A DNA stretch of 9,878 nucleotides from Clostridium sp. CAG:628 (lineage in GTDB: Bacteria; Bacillota_I; Bacilli_A; RF39; UBA660), in assembly GCA_000438415.1 (NCBI GenBank), contig FR902220.1, positions 3,376 to 13,253 of the forward strand, read 5' to 3'. Shown here one piece after another: positions 1 to 6,603 of this stretch. The notes under the pieces are model-generated. The model had not been told where the DNA came from. It was given only the letters and a program-made list of their open reading frames with translations, and did no database searches. How positions within the stretch are numbered: position 1 is the first letter of the stretch; each line of letters opens with the position of its first letter. Made by a program: the position numbers and the translations under genes.

Positions 1-1
1 T

Positions 2-787
2 AGTGTAGGGAAAAGTAGTTTAATCAGTGTTATAAGTGATGCTAAACCTAAAATAGCAGAATATCATTATACTACTTTAACACCAAACTTAGGTGTTGTC
101 AAAATGAATGATAGTAGTTTTGTAGTAGCTGATTTACCAGGTATTATAGAAGGTGCTAGTAAAGGAGTAGGACTAGGAGATAAGTTCTTAAAACATGCTA
201 GTAGAAGTAGAGTAATTGCATATGTACTTGATATGAGTGAATATGAAGGAAGAGATGTATTAGAAGAATATGAAACTCTTTTAAAAGAAGTAAAAGCATA
301 TAGTGAAAAGTTATTTAATAAAAGAAGTATAGTTATTGCAAATAAGATGGATAGTGTAAATAGTGAAGATAATTTAAAAAAGTTTAAAGATAAGTATCCA
401 GAAGTTACTGTAGTTGCTACTAGTGCTGTTACAAGATATGGAATAGATGAATTAAAGAATACTTTAAGTAAGATTTTAAGTGAAGTAGAGAGTGCTGATA
501 CATATGAAAATAATGAATTTGAAAGTTATGTATTATATGAATTTAAGAAAGAAAAACCATATACAATTAAAAGAATAGATGACCATACTTGGGTTCTTAG
601 TGGAGATAAGTTAGAAAAACTTTTAATGAAAACTAGATTTAATAGTGATGAAGCAGTACTTAGATTTGCTCGTAAGATTAAGGGTATGGGAGTAGATGAT
701 GAATTAAGAAGTTTAGGTGCAAAAGATGGAGATATTATTAGAATACTTGATGAAGAATTTGAATATAATGAAAGGTTAGATTATTAA
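2..787 (+). CDS. obg: GTPase Obg (CgtA), 3' part; 5' end lies outside the window
   Basis: Obg is a GTPase of late 50S ribosomal subunit assembly that also links to stringent-response signalling. The reading frame is open from base 2 and continues upstream of the window, so this is a partial gene of 261 visible residues. The G domain shows the end of the P-loop (SVGKSS, from base 2), the switch I pair TT after YHY (bases 71-76), the G3 motif DLPG (131-142), the G4 motif NKMD (341-352) and the G5 SA pair (from 422). The C-terminal OCT domain follows from about base 520, with the typical pattern of W, a GxxxxL element, RFxxKI and LGAKDGD. The N-terminal glycine-rich Obg fold is missing only because of the window edge. 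The ATG at 104 lies inside the G domain after the P-loop and is not the true start. yqeG follows with nine bases between. Confidence 0.97.
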   Translation, partial: SVGKSSLISVISDAKPKIAEYHYTTLTPNLGVVKMNDSSFVVADLPGIIEGASKGVGLGDKFLKHASRSRVIAYVLDMSEYEGRDVLEEYETLLKEVKAYSEKLFNKRSIVIANKMDSVNSEDNLKKFKDKYPEVTVVATSAVTRYGIDELKNTLSKILSEVESADTYENNEFESYVLYEFKKEKPYTIKRIDDHTWVLSGDKLEKLLMKTRFNSDEAVLRFARKIKGMGVDDELRSLGAKDGDIIRILDEEFEYNERLDY

Positions 788-796
788 GGTGAAGTT

Positions 797-1321
797 ATGT
801 TAGATAAGTTTATTCCTGATATGTATTATCAGAGTATTTATAGAGTTAATTATAAGAAACTAAAAGAAAAGGGTATTACTTTAGTTATATTTGATTTAGA
901 TAATACTATAGCCACAATAGATAGTAAAGTACCTGAAAAAGATGCAATTAATTTGATAAAAAAAGTTAAGGATTTAGGAATTAGACCTATATTAATGACT
1001 AATAGTAATAAAGAAAGAACAGTACCATTTAGGGATGGTTTAGAAATAGATAGCTGCGCTAGTAGTATGAAACCTTTTAGTAAATATTATAAAAAAATAT
1101 TATCATTATATCATACTGAACCTAGTCATGTAGCATGTATAGGAGATCAATTATTAACTGATATATATGGTGCTAATAAGATGGGAATGACTAGTATATT
1201 AGTTAATCCTATATGTAAAAAAGATAGACGTATTACTTATGTAAATAGATTTTTTGAAAAGATACTTTTTAAATTAATGGCAAAGAATGATTTATTTAAA
1301 AAAGGAAAATATGATGATTAA
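797..1321 (+). CDS. yqeG: YqeG-family HAD phosphatase (subfamily IIIA), probable phosphatidylglycerophosphate phosphatase
   Basis: This 174-residue protein has the full set of HAD motifs: DLDNT at 33-37 (nucleophile D33, acid/base D35), TNS at 68-70, K92 in a MKP context, and GDQLLTD at 116-122. Length and motif spacing fit the YqeG family, which is related to the mitochondrial Gep4 phosphatase that dephosphorylates phosphatidylglycerophosphate to phosphatidylglycerol. That substrate is inferred from the family, not shown here. No membrane segment is evident, though the C-terminal part (YVNRFFEKILFKL) looks amphipathic and could touch the membrane. The start ATG at 797 is preceded by AAGGTG at 786-791, which overlaps the obg stop codon, so translation may be coupled. 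The adjacency of yqeG and yqeH is common in Bacillota. Confidence 0.93.
   Translation: MLDKFIPDMYYQSIYRVNYKKLKEKGITLVIFDLDNTIATIDSKVPEKDAINLIKKVKDLGIRPILMTNSNKERTVPFRDGLEIDSCASSMKPFSKYYKKILSLYHTEPSHVACIGDQLLTDIYGANKMGMTSILVNPICKKDRRITYVNRFFEKILFKLMAKNDLFKKGKYDD
1301..1306 (+). promoter_or_regulatory. Ribosome binding site that sets the yqeH start
   Basis: AAAGGA lies inside the end of yqeG. It is 7 bases before the ATG at 1314 and 4 bases before the ATG at 1311, so it argues for one of these starts over the upstream in-frame ATG at 1287. Confidence 0.65.
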
Positions 1322-2306
1322 GAAGTGTATTGGATGTGGTAGTTTACTTCAAACTATTGATAAGAATAAAGAAGGTTATGTAAGTAATAAAGTATATGAT
1401 AAAGTAGAATATTGTGAAAGATGTTTTAAGATTACTCATTATGGAGAAAGTTATGTTATAGATAAGAAGTTTCTTATAGATGAAGTAGTTAATAAGATAA
1501 ATAAGAGTAATAAACCAGTACTTATGTTAGTAGATGTGTTAACTATTAATGAAGAAGTATTTAGTGTAATAAGTAAGTTTACTAATAAAGTTTATTTGGT
1601 ACTTAGTAAAAAAGATTTATTACCAAAAAGTGTAAAAAGTTATAAATTAATTAATAAAATAAGTGAGTTAACTCTTATAAAAGATGTATTTGTAATAAGT
1701 AGTACTACTAAAGAAGGAGTAAGTAACTTATATAATAAATTACTTAGTGATAAAGTTAATTCTATATATGTAGTAGGTTTTACTAATTCAGGGAAAAGTA
1801 CACTTATAAATACATTATTATTAATGAATGATTTAAAAGGTGTTATAACAACTAGTAGTTTACCTAATACTACTTTAGAAGATATTAATATTAAATTAAA
1901 AGATATAACTTTAATAGATACTCCTGGATTTGTTAGTGAAAATAATATATGTAATTATATAGAAATAAAAAAGTATACTAGTTTAATACCAAAAAAAGAA
2001 ATAAAACCTAAAGTATATAATTTGCGTCCTGGGTTTATGTTATTAATAAGAGAATTAATTAGGATAGAAAATAATACAGATAAAAATATTAATTTAGTAC
2101 TTTATTTAAAGAATGAAATTAATATAGAAAAAATGAGAGTTATTAGAAATAATTATTTAAAAGATAAAGAGGTATTTAGTACTGTTTGTAATAATGAAGA
2201 TATAGTTATAAATGGATTGGGTTTTATTAAGGTAGTAAATACTGCTAAAATAGATATATATGTTGTTAATAAGAATATTTTAAGTAAGAGAGAGAGGCTT
2301 ATATAA
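1314..2306 (+). CDS. yqeH: YqeH, circularly permuted ribosome-assembly GTPase
   Basis: YqeH is needed for 30S subunit assembly in Bacillota. The 330-residue product begins with a four-cysteine zinc finger (C5, C8, C34, C37). It then carries GTPase motifs in permuted order: G4-like SKKD at 98-101, G5-like SSTT near 129-132, the P-loop GFTNSGKS at 155-162, a G2-like TT region near 179-180 and G3 DTPG at 202-205. This order is diagnostic of the cpGTPase YqeH/YlqF group, and the N-terminal zinc finger separates YqeH from YlqF. The G4 motif has S where N is usual. The C-terminal half is less conserved, as in the family. I chose the ATG at 1314 on its ribosome-binding-site spacing; 1311 is nearly as good, while 1287 would add a non-homologous leader. 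The start overlaps the yqeG stop by 8 bases and the stop overlaps the mutL start by one base. Confidence 0.94.
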   Translation: MIKKCIGCGSLLQTIDKNKEGYVSNKVYDKVEYCERCFKITHYGESYVIDKKFLIDEVVNKINKSNKPVLMLVDVLTINEEVFSVISKFTNKVYLVLSKKDLLPKSVKSYKLINKISELTLIKDVFVISSTTKEGVSNLYNKLLSDKVNSIYVVGFTNSGKSTLINTLLLMNDLKGVITTSSLPNTTLEDINIKLKDITLIDTPGFVSENNICNYIEIKKYTSLIPKKEIKPKVYNLRPGFMLLIRELIRIENNTDKNINLVLYLKNEINIEKMRVIRNNYLKDKEVFSTVCNNEDIVINGLGFIKVVNTAKIDIYVVNKNILSKRERLI

Positions 2307-4069
2307 TGGGTAAAATAAAAGTAATGAGTGAAAGCCTTTCAAATAAAATAGCTGCAGGCGAAGTAGTTGAAAAGGTAAGTAGTGTTGTTAAAGAATTAGT
2401 AGAGAATTCTATAGATGCAGGAAGTAACATAATAGAAGTTAGTTTAGTTGATGCTGGTATTAAAGAGATTAAAGTAATTGATAATGGAAAAGGTATGGAT
2501 AAAGAGGATGCTTTACTTTGTTTTAGTCCTCATGCTACAAGTAAGATAAGAAACGAGAATGATTTGTTTTTTATAAACACACTTGGGTTTCGAGGTGAAG
2601 CACTTCCTTCAATAGCTAGTGTTAGTGATGTTTTTTTAGATACTAGTGATGGAAGTTATTCTACATTAGTTCATATTAAGGGTGGAAAATTAGAAAGTAA
2701 TGAAGTTGGTACAGTTAGTAAGGGTACTAAAATAATAGTAAGGGATTTGTTTTTTAATACTCCTGCAAGACTTAAGTTTTTAAAAAGTTATTATACAGAA
2801 TTAAATGGTGTAGTTAGTTTGATAGAAAAACTTAGTTTAAGTCACCCTAATATTAGTTTTAAATTAAGTAGTGATAATAAAGAACTTATTAAGACTAGTG
2901 GAAGTAATGATTTACTTAAAACTATTTATGAGATATATGGGTATAATGTTAGTAAGAATATGGTTTATATTGAAGGACATAATGATGACTATGATATAAA
3001 TGGGTATGTTAGTAATATTAATATAACTAAAAGTACTAAAAAAGATATGATTACTTTAGTTAATGGAAGAATTGTTAATAATAGTTATGTTAATAGAATT
3101 ATAAAAGATGCATATCATACATATTTAGCTGTAGATAAGTATCCAATAGTAGTTATTAATATTTTAGTAGACCCAACTATAGTAGATGTTAATATACATC
3201 CTACTAAACAAGATATTAAATTTGGAAAGATGGAGACTTTAGAAGAGTTATTATTTTCTTTAATTAGAGATAAGTTAATGAATATTAATAATATGTTTAA
3301 GGCTTATGATGAGACAAAATACGAAGTTAGTAATAGTGAAGAATATGTTCTTAATGATAATTTAGTTGTTAAAGAAGAGTATGATAAACCAGTTATAGAA
3401 GAGAGTAAGATGTGTTTTAATATGAATGAAGAAAGTTCTGGGTATGAAACAGTTATAGATACACTAGAAGTAAAAAATGAAAAACCTAGTTTGCTTCATC
3501 CAATAGGACTTGCTATGGGGACGTATTTGTTTGCTACTGATGAAGAGTGTGTTTATATGATAGATATACATGCTGCTAATGAAAGAATTAATTATGAGAA
3601 ACTATTAAATGCTTTAAAAGAGAGTGTTGTACATAAAACTAGTATGTTGTTTCCTATAACAATAGAGTTTACTAAAAATGAGTTTATGACTATTATGGAA
3701 AAGAAAGATTTTATTACTAATTTAGGTATTAGTTTTGATGAGTTTGGAGTTAATACTATAAGAGTGTATGAACATCCTACATATTTTAGGGAAGGTTATG
3801 AAGAAGAAAGTTTAAGAAGAGTATTTGATTTAATAGTTAGTATAGATAAAGATTTTGATAGGGTTAAATTTAATGAACAACTTGCTATTAATTTATCTTG
3901 TAAGATGAGTGTTAAGGCTAATACTTTTATAGGAAGTCTTGAACAAGAAACTTTGTTAAAAAGGTTATTTGAGTGTGAGTTTCCTTATACTTGTCCTCAT
4001 GGAAGACCAACTATTATTAAATATACTAAGTATGAACTTGAAAAGTTGTTTAAGAGAGTTAATGGATAG
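2306..4069 (+). CDS. mutL: DNA mismatch repair protein MutL, endonuclease type
   Basis: MutL couples mismatch recognition by MutS to strand removal. The 587-residue protein has an N-terminal GHKL ATPase domain: ELVENSIDAG (E30, N34), DNGKGM (59-64), HATSKI (76-81) and GFRGEAL (94-100). The transducer region ends with the conserved NIHPTKQDIKFG. A variable linker of about 60 residues leads to the C-terminal dimerisation domain. That domain carries the metal-binding endonuclease motif in the form DIHAANERINYE (420-431), LSCKMSVKA and CPHGRP (563-568). The D, H, A and both E positions of DQHA(X)2E(X)4E are kept, with I replacing Q. This predicts a nicking MutL, as in bacteria without MutH. The start has GAGAGG upstream and shares one base with the yqeH stop. 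No mutS is visible in the window. Adjacency to miaA is common in bacteria. Confidence 0.97.
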   Translation: MGKIKVMSESLSNKIAAGEVVEKVSSVVKELVENSIDAGSNIIEVSLVDAGIKEIKVIDNGKGMDKEDALLCFSPHATSKIRNENDLFFINTLGFRGEALPSIASVSDVFLDTSDGSYSTLVHIKGGKLESNEVGTVSKGTKIIVRDLFFNTPARLKFLKSYYTELNGVVSLIEKLSLSHPNISFKLSSDNKELIKTSGSNDLLKTIYEIYGYNVSKNMVYIEGHNDDYDINGYVSNINITKSTKKDMITLVNGRIVNNSYVNRIIKDAYHTYLAVDKYPIVVINILVDPTIVDVNIHPTKQDIKFGKMETLEELLFSLIRDKLMNINNMFKAYDETKYEVSNSEEYVLNDNLVVKEEYDKPVIEESKMCFNMNEESSGYETVIDTLEVKNEKPSLLHPIGLAMGTYLFATDEECVYMIDIHAANERINYEKLLNALKESVVHKTSMLFPITIEFTKNEFMTIMEKKDFITNLGISFDEFGVNTIRVYEHPTYFREGYEEESLRRVFDLIVSIDKDFDRVKFNEQLAINLSCKMSVKANTFIGSLEQETLLKRLFECEFPYTCPHGRPTIIKYTKYELEKLFKRVNG

Positions 4070-4075
4070 GTGTGT

Positions 4076-4960
4076 ATGAGTAAAATTATTGTAGTAATAG
4101 GACCTACTGCAAGTGGGAAAACTAGTTTAGGAGTGTATTTAGCAAAAAAGTATAATGCTTGTATAATTAATGCTGATGCTGAACAAGTATATAAAGATGT
4201 GAATATTGGGACTGCTAAGATAACAAAGAGTGAAATGGAAGGAGTAAAACATTATTTACTTGATTTTGTTCCTTTAGATAAAGACTTTAATGTTTATGAG
4301 TATCAATTAATGGGAAGAAAATTACTTGATGAGTTAATTAGTAAGGGTAAAAATATTATTATAGTTGGTGGAACTGGGTTATATATTAAAGCATTATTAT
4401 ATGATTATAATTTTAATAAAAAAACAAGTAACTTAGATTATAGTGAGTTTACAAATGAGGAGTTAAAGTCTAGAGTAGATGAAATATATAAAGAAAATGA
4501 TATACATGTTAATAATAGAAAGAGACTTGAAAGATTTTTAAGTCATTATGATACTACTAAGGAAATTATTAAAAGTAAGAGTGAAAGACATAACAGGGTG
4601 TATGATTTTGTGTTAATTGGGCTTAAACCTGAGAGAGAAGAGTTATATAGTCAAATAAGTAAAAGAGTAGACACTATGTTTGAAAGTGGGTTAGTAGAAG
4701 AAACTGAAAAGTTAAAGAGTTTTAATAAATTAAATAGTATAATTGGTTATAAGGAAACTTTAGGGTATTTAAATAATTTATATACAATTGATGAGTGTAA
4801 GAATTTAATTGTTAAGAATACTAGACATTATGCTAAGAGACAAATGACTTTCTTTAGAACTCAGTTTAGTGATATTTTTTGGTTTAAAGTAGATTATAAT
4901 TGCTTTCTTAATACAAAAAAAGAAGTTAACTCATTTTTAGTTAGCTTCTATAAAGAATGA
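4076..4960 (+). CDS. miaA: tRNA dimethylallyltransferase MiaA
   Basis: MiaA transfers a dimethylallyl group from DMAPP to the N6 of adenosine 37 in tRNAs that read codons starting with U, which stabilises decoding. The 294-residue product shows the P-loop GPTASGKT (9-16), the substrate loop DAEQVYKD (34-41) and NIGTAK, GGTGLY (98-103), NNRKRLERFL (146-155), IIGYKE (222-227) and AKRQMTFFR (253-261). Length is normal. The loop has A where many homologues have S (DSxQVY). The GTG at 4070 gives MCMSK, but the ATG at 4076 gives the usual family N-terminus MSKIIVVIGPT. A weak site (AGGTG at 4068-4072, or GGA at 4064-4066) overlaps the mutL stop. The gene ends in TGA, 24 bases inside the convergent minus-strand gene, and a plus-strand terminator follows at 4975-5012. 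Confidence 0.96.
   Translation: MSKIIVVIGPTASGKTSLGVYLAKKYNACIINADAEQVYKDVNIGTAKITKSEMEGVKHYLLDFVPLDKDFNVYEYQLMGRKLLDELISKGKNIIIVGGTGLYIKALLYDYNFNKKTSNLDYSEFTNEELKSRVDEIYKENDIHVNNRKRLERFLSHYDTTKEIIKSKSERHNRVYDFVLIGLKPEREELYSQISKRVDTMFESGLVEETEKLKSFNKLNSIIGYKETLGYLNNLYTIDECKNLIVKNTRHYAKRQMTFFRTQFSDIFWFKVDYNCFLNTKKEVNSFLVSFYKE
4915..4949 (-). terminator. Intrinsic terminator of the minus-strand transglutaminase-like gene, embedded in miaA
   Basis: AGAAGTTAACT (4921-4931) and AGTTAGCTTCT (4939-4949) form an 11-position hairpin around a 7-base loop. On the minus strand the hairpin is followed by seven U residues, read from the A run at 4915-4921. One central pair (4926/4944) is a G-U wobble on the plus RNA but an A-C mismatch on the minus RNA. 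The stop codon of the minus gene (4937-4939) lies at the loop, and the hairpin covers miaA codons of about residues 282-292. There is no U run on the plus side. Confidence 0.75.
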
Positions 4961-5824
4961 TTCATCAAAATTGTGTTCTTTAGTATCTAAACTAAAGAGC
5001 TTTTCTTTTGTTATTAAGAAATAATTGTTATCATATTTATTGTTTTCTGAGTCATCCCAAGTTAAATCTATATGTAACCATTTACCATTTATATAAACTA
5101 AATTCCATAAGTGATTTTCACTACTTACTCTTATATTTGGTATTTTATAAATATTCATAAATATACTAAATGCATCAGCATAACCTGAACAAACTGCATG
5201 TCCTTCTATTAAAGAACCATATGCACTATTAATATCGAAGCTGTTTGTATTTTTATCATAAACTGTATGATTTAATATGTAATTATGTATTCTTTCTATT
5301 TTAGTTAAATCATCTATATTATTTAAATCTAACTCACTAATAACATTATTAACTAATTCATTTATTTTATTTATTTTTTCTTCACTATATTTCTTTTGTA
5401 TTTCTAAAGTTATTTCATTATTAGAAGATACTTTAGTTTTAATAGTTTTAAAACTATTATATGGATGAACATAATTATTTATATTACTCATTAATTTACT
5501 ATCATTACCAATACTTTCTACATCTTTAGTACAACTTTTATATTCTTTTGGACAATAAAAAGTAAATTCGTTGTAACCATTATTTAAGACATTAAAATAT
5601 ATATCTATTAATTCTTCTTTATTATATGGAACATAAGATACTTTATAATTAAAATTTTCAAAAGGATAATCTACTTTATAAGAATTAGGTTCTTTAATTA
5701 CTAAGTCACTCTTACTAATTATAAGTGCTTTTAAGTTTCTAGTTATATCATCTAAATTAATATAAACAAAATAAACTATTAGCATTAATAAAATTGTATA
5801 TAATATATTTTTTATCTTTTTCAT
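4937..5824 (-). CDS. Membrane-anchored transglutaminase-like (papain-fold) protein
   Basis: The 295-residue product starts with a lysine-rich tip and one hydrophobic segment (about residues 7-24), which suggests an uncleaved signal anchor with the rest outside the cell. The C-terminal third is a transglutaminase-like domain. It has the catalytic cysteine in GHAVCSGYADAF (C212), the histidine in ENHLWN (H238) and the aspartate in HIDLTWDD (D253), in the order and context of the bacterial transglutaminase-core superfamily. Such proteins may cleave or crosslink surface peptides; the substrate is unknown. The middle region (about 40-165) has no recognised domain. The gene has its own promoter, which predicts a transcript starting at or next to the ATG, with no ribosome binding site. 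Its 3' end overlaps miaA by 24 bases. Its serine codons include more TCT and TCA than its neighbours seem to. Confidence 0.85.
   Translation of the reverse strand: MKKIKNILYTILLMLIVYFVYINLDDITRNLKALIISKSDLVIKEPNSYKVDYPFENFNYKVSYVPYNKEELIDIYFNVLNNGYNEFTFYCPKEYKSCTKDVESIGNDSKLMSNINNYVHPYNSFKTIKTKVSSNNEITLEIQKKYSEEKINKINELVNNVISELDLNNIDDLTKIERIHNYILNHTVYDKNTNSFDINSAYGSLIEGHAVCSGYADAFSIFMNIYKIPNIRVSSENHLWNLVYINGKWLHIDLTWDDSENNKYDNNYFLITKEKLFSLDTKEHNFDESFFIEAN
4975..5012 (+). terminator. Intrinsic terminator of the obg-miaA cluster, embedded in the convergent gene
   Basis: GTTCTTTAGT (4975-4984) pairs with ACTAAAGAGC (4991-5000) over 10 pairs with one G-U wobble and a 6-base loop. It is followed by TTTTCTTTTGTT (5001-5012). 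It starts 14 bases after the miaA stop codon and lies within codons near the C-terminal end of the minus-strand transglutaminase-like gene. Confidence 0.82.
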
Positions 5825-5830
5825 AATAAA

Positions 5831-5859
5831 AGTATATAATAAATTTAAAATTAAAACAA
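5831..5859 (-). promoter_or_regulatory. Sigma-A-type promoter of the transglutaminase-like gene (predicted leaderless)
   Basis: On the minus strand, TTGTTT (5859-5854) is separated by 17 bases from TATACT (5836-5831). Only six bases (TTTATT) separate the -10 box from the ATG at 5824, so the predicted transcription start falls on or next to the start codon. No Shine-Dalgarno sequence is present. Confidence 0.65.
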
Positions 5860-5866
5860 GTATTTC

Positions 5867-5895
5867 TTTACTTTTATTTATTAAAATTTTATAAT
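5867..5895 (+). promoter_or_regulatory. Sigma-A-type promoter of the 5916-8051 gene set
   Basis: TTTACT (5867-5872), a 17-base spacer and a consensus TATAAT (5890-5895) lie just upstream of the gene at 5916. Transcription would start near 5902, giving a leader of about 14 bases that contains the ribosome binding site AGAGGT. The -35 box lies 7 bases from the -35 box of the divergent promoter. Confidence 0.75.
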
Positions 5896-5902
5896 AATAT
5901 TT

Positions 5903-5908
5903 AGAGGT
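5903..5908 (+). promoter_or_regulatory. Ribosome binding site that favours the ATG at 5916
   Basis: AGAGGT lies 7 bases before the ATG at 5916 but only one base before the in-frame ATG at 5910. The downstream ATG is therefore the likelier start. Confidence 0.7.
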
Positions 5909-5915
5909 AATGAAT

Positions 5916-6557
5916 ATGGGATGTTTAAGTAAAAATGTTTATAAAGATATTTTATTAGAAGATAAGGTTATTGTAAGAGATTTTGATATGAATTTAGAAG
6001 TAGAAAGTGAAAGTAATAAGTTTAGTGTGTGTGAATACTTTTTAAGAAATCATGTAATAAAAGGATTTTATACTTTATCCAAACTTAGACTTATGGTGTT
6101 TTCTAGTGATACTTGTTCAATTAGTGTAAGTACTTCTAATAAAGAATTGATTAGTTTGCTTATTAACAAGTATTATACTGATAGAGATAAGTTTTTAGGA
6201 GAAAATAGTTTCGATAGTTATAAATTTATTATTGGGGATGAAGAAAAGTATGAAGTTAATAATGGAGTGTTAACTTTAGAAGTAATGAATAATAGTATTG
6301 AAAAAGAGTATTTAAGTAATTTGATTTATAGTTTATTAGATGGAGAAGAGTTATATATTGGATATAAAGATGGATACTGGTTTCCACTTGAACCAAATAG
6401 ATATAGAGGATATGATAAAGTGCCTTATATAGTTAATAATAGTAAATATATAGAGTTTGATAACTGTTTAACTTCTCTTGTAAGTAATGTTTTAGATAAA
6501 TATAATAAGAATATAGAAGATAGTAATAAGTTACAATTAAAGATTAAGGGGTTTTAA
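5916..6557 (+). CDS. Unrecognised soluble protein of 213 residues
   Basis: I do not recognise a family. The reading frame is well supported: it has a consensus promoter, a well-spaced ribosome binding site and codon use like its neighbours (AGT serines, AGA arginines). The product begins MGCLSKNVYKDILL. It has no signal peptide, no membrane segment and no clear metal-binding or nucleotide-binding motif. It contains alternating hydrophobic stretches that suggest a mixed alpha/beta fold, and an aromatic, proline-containing stretch GYWFPLEPNRYRGYDKVP in the last third. The MGC start is not a lipobox because no hydrophobic region precedes the cysteine. It is the first gene after the divergent promoters and lies 46 bases before the FolD-like gene with no terminator between, so the two are probably cotranscribed. 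Its role is unknown. Confidence 0.8.
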   Translation: MGCLSKNVYKDILLEDKVIVRDFDMNLEVESESNKFSVCEYFLRNHVIKGFYTLSKLRLMVFSSDTCSISVSTSNKELISLLINKYYTDRDKFLGENSFDSYKFIIGDEEKYEVNNGVLTLEVMNNSIEKEYLSNLIYSLLDGEELYIGYKDGYWFPLEPNRYRGYDKVPYIVNNSKYIEFDNCLTSLVSNVLDKYNKNIEDSNKLQLKIKGF

Positions 6558-6592
6558 GTATTAAGATAAATATAAGAATTTTCTTAAAAAAT

Positions 6593-6598
6593 GGGTGG
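6593..6598 (+). promoter_or_regulatory. Ribosome binding site that sets the start of the FolD-like gene
   Basis: GGGTGG lies five bases before the ATG at 6604. The alternative GTG at 6595 falls inside this site and so is unlikely. Confidence 0.7.
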
Positions 6599-6603
6599 TT
6601 AAA

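Noticed and set aside
104..787. Complete 227-residue GTPase starting at the ATG at 104
   Set aside because: The frame is open back to base 2 and encodes the end of the Obg P-loop and switch I, so the ATG is internal and the gene is cut by the window edge.
1287..1313. yqeH starting at the ATG at 1287
   Set aside because: It has no good ribosome binding site and adds a leader before the zinc finger that homologues lack; AAAGGA at 1301-1306 points to 1311 or 1314.
5918..5930. Lipoprotein signal suggested by the MGC start of the unrecognised protein
   Set aside because: No hydrophobic stretch precedes the cysteine and the following residues are polar, so there is no lipobox.
6558..6603. Terminator or promoter between the unrecognised gene and the FolD-like gene
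   Set aside because: TTAAGA and TCTTAA can pair but there is no U run, and no -35/-10 pair with proper spacing was found; cotranscription is simpler.
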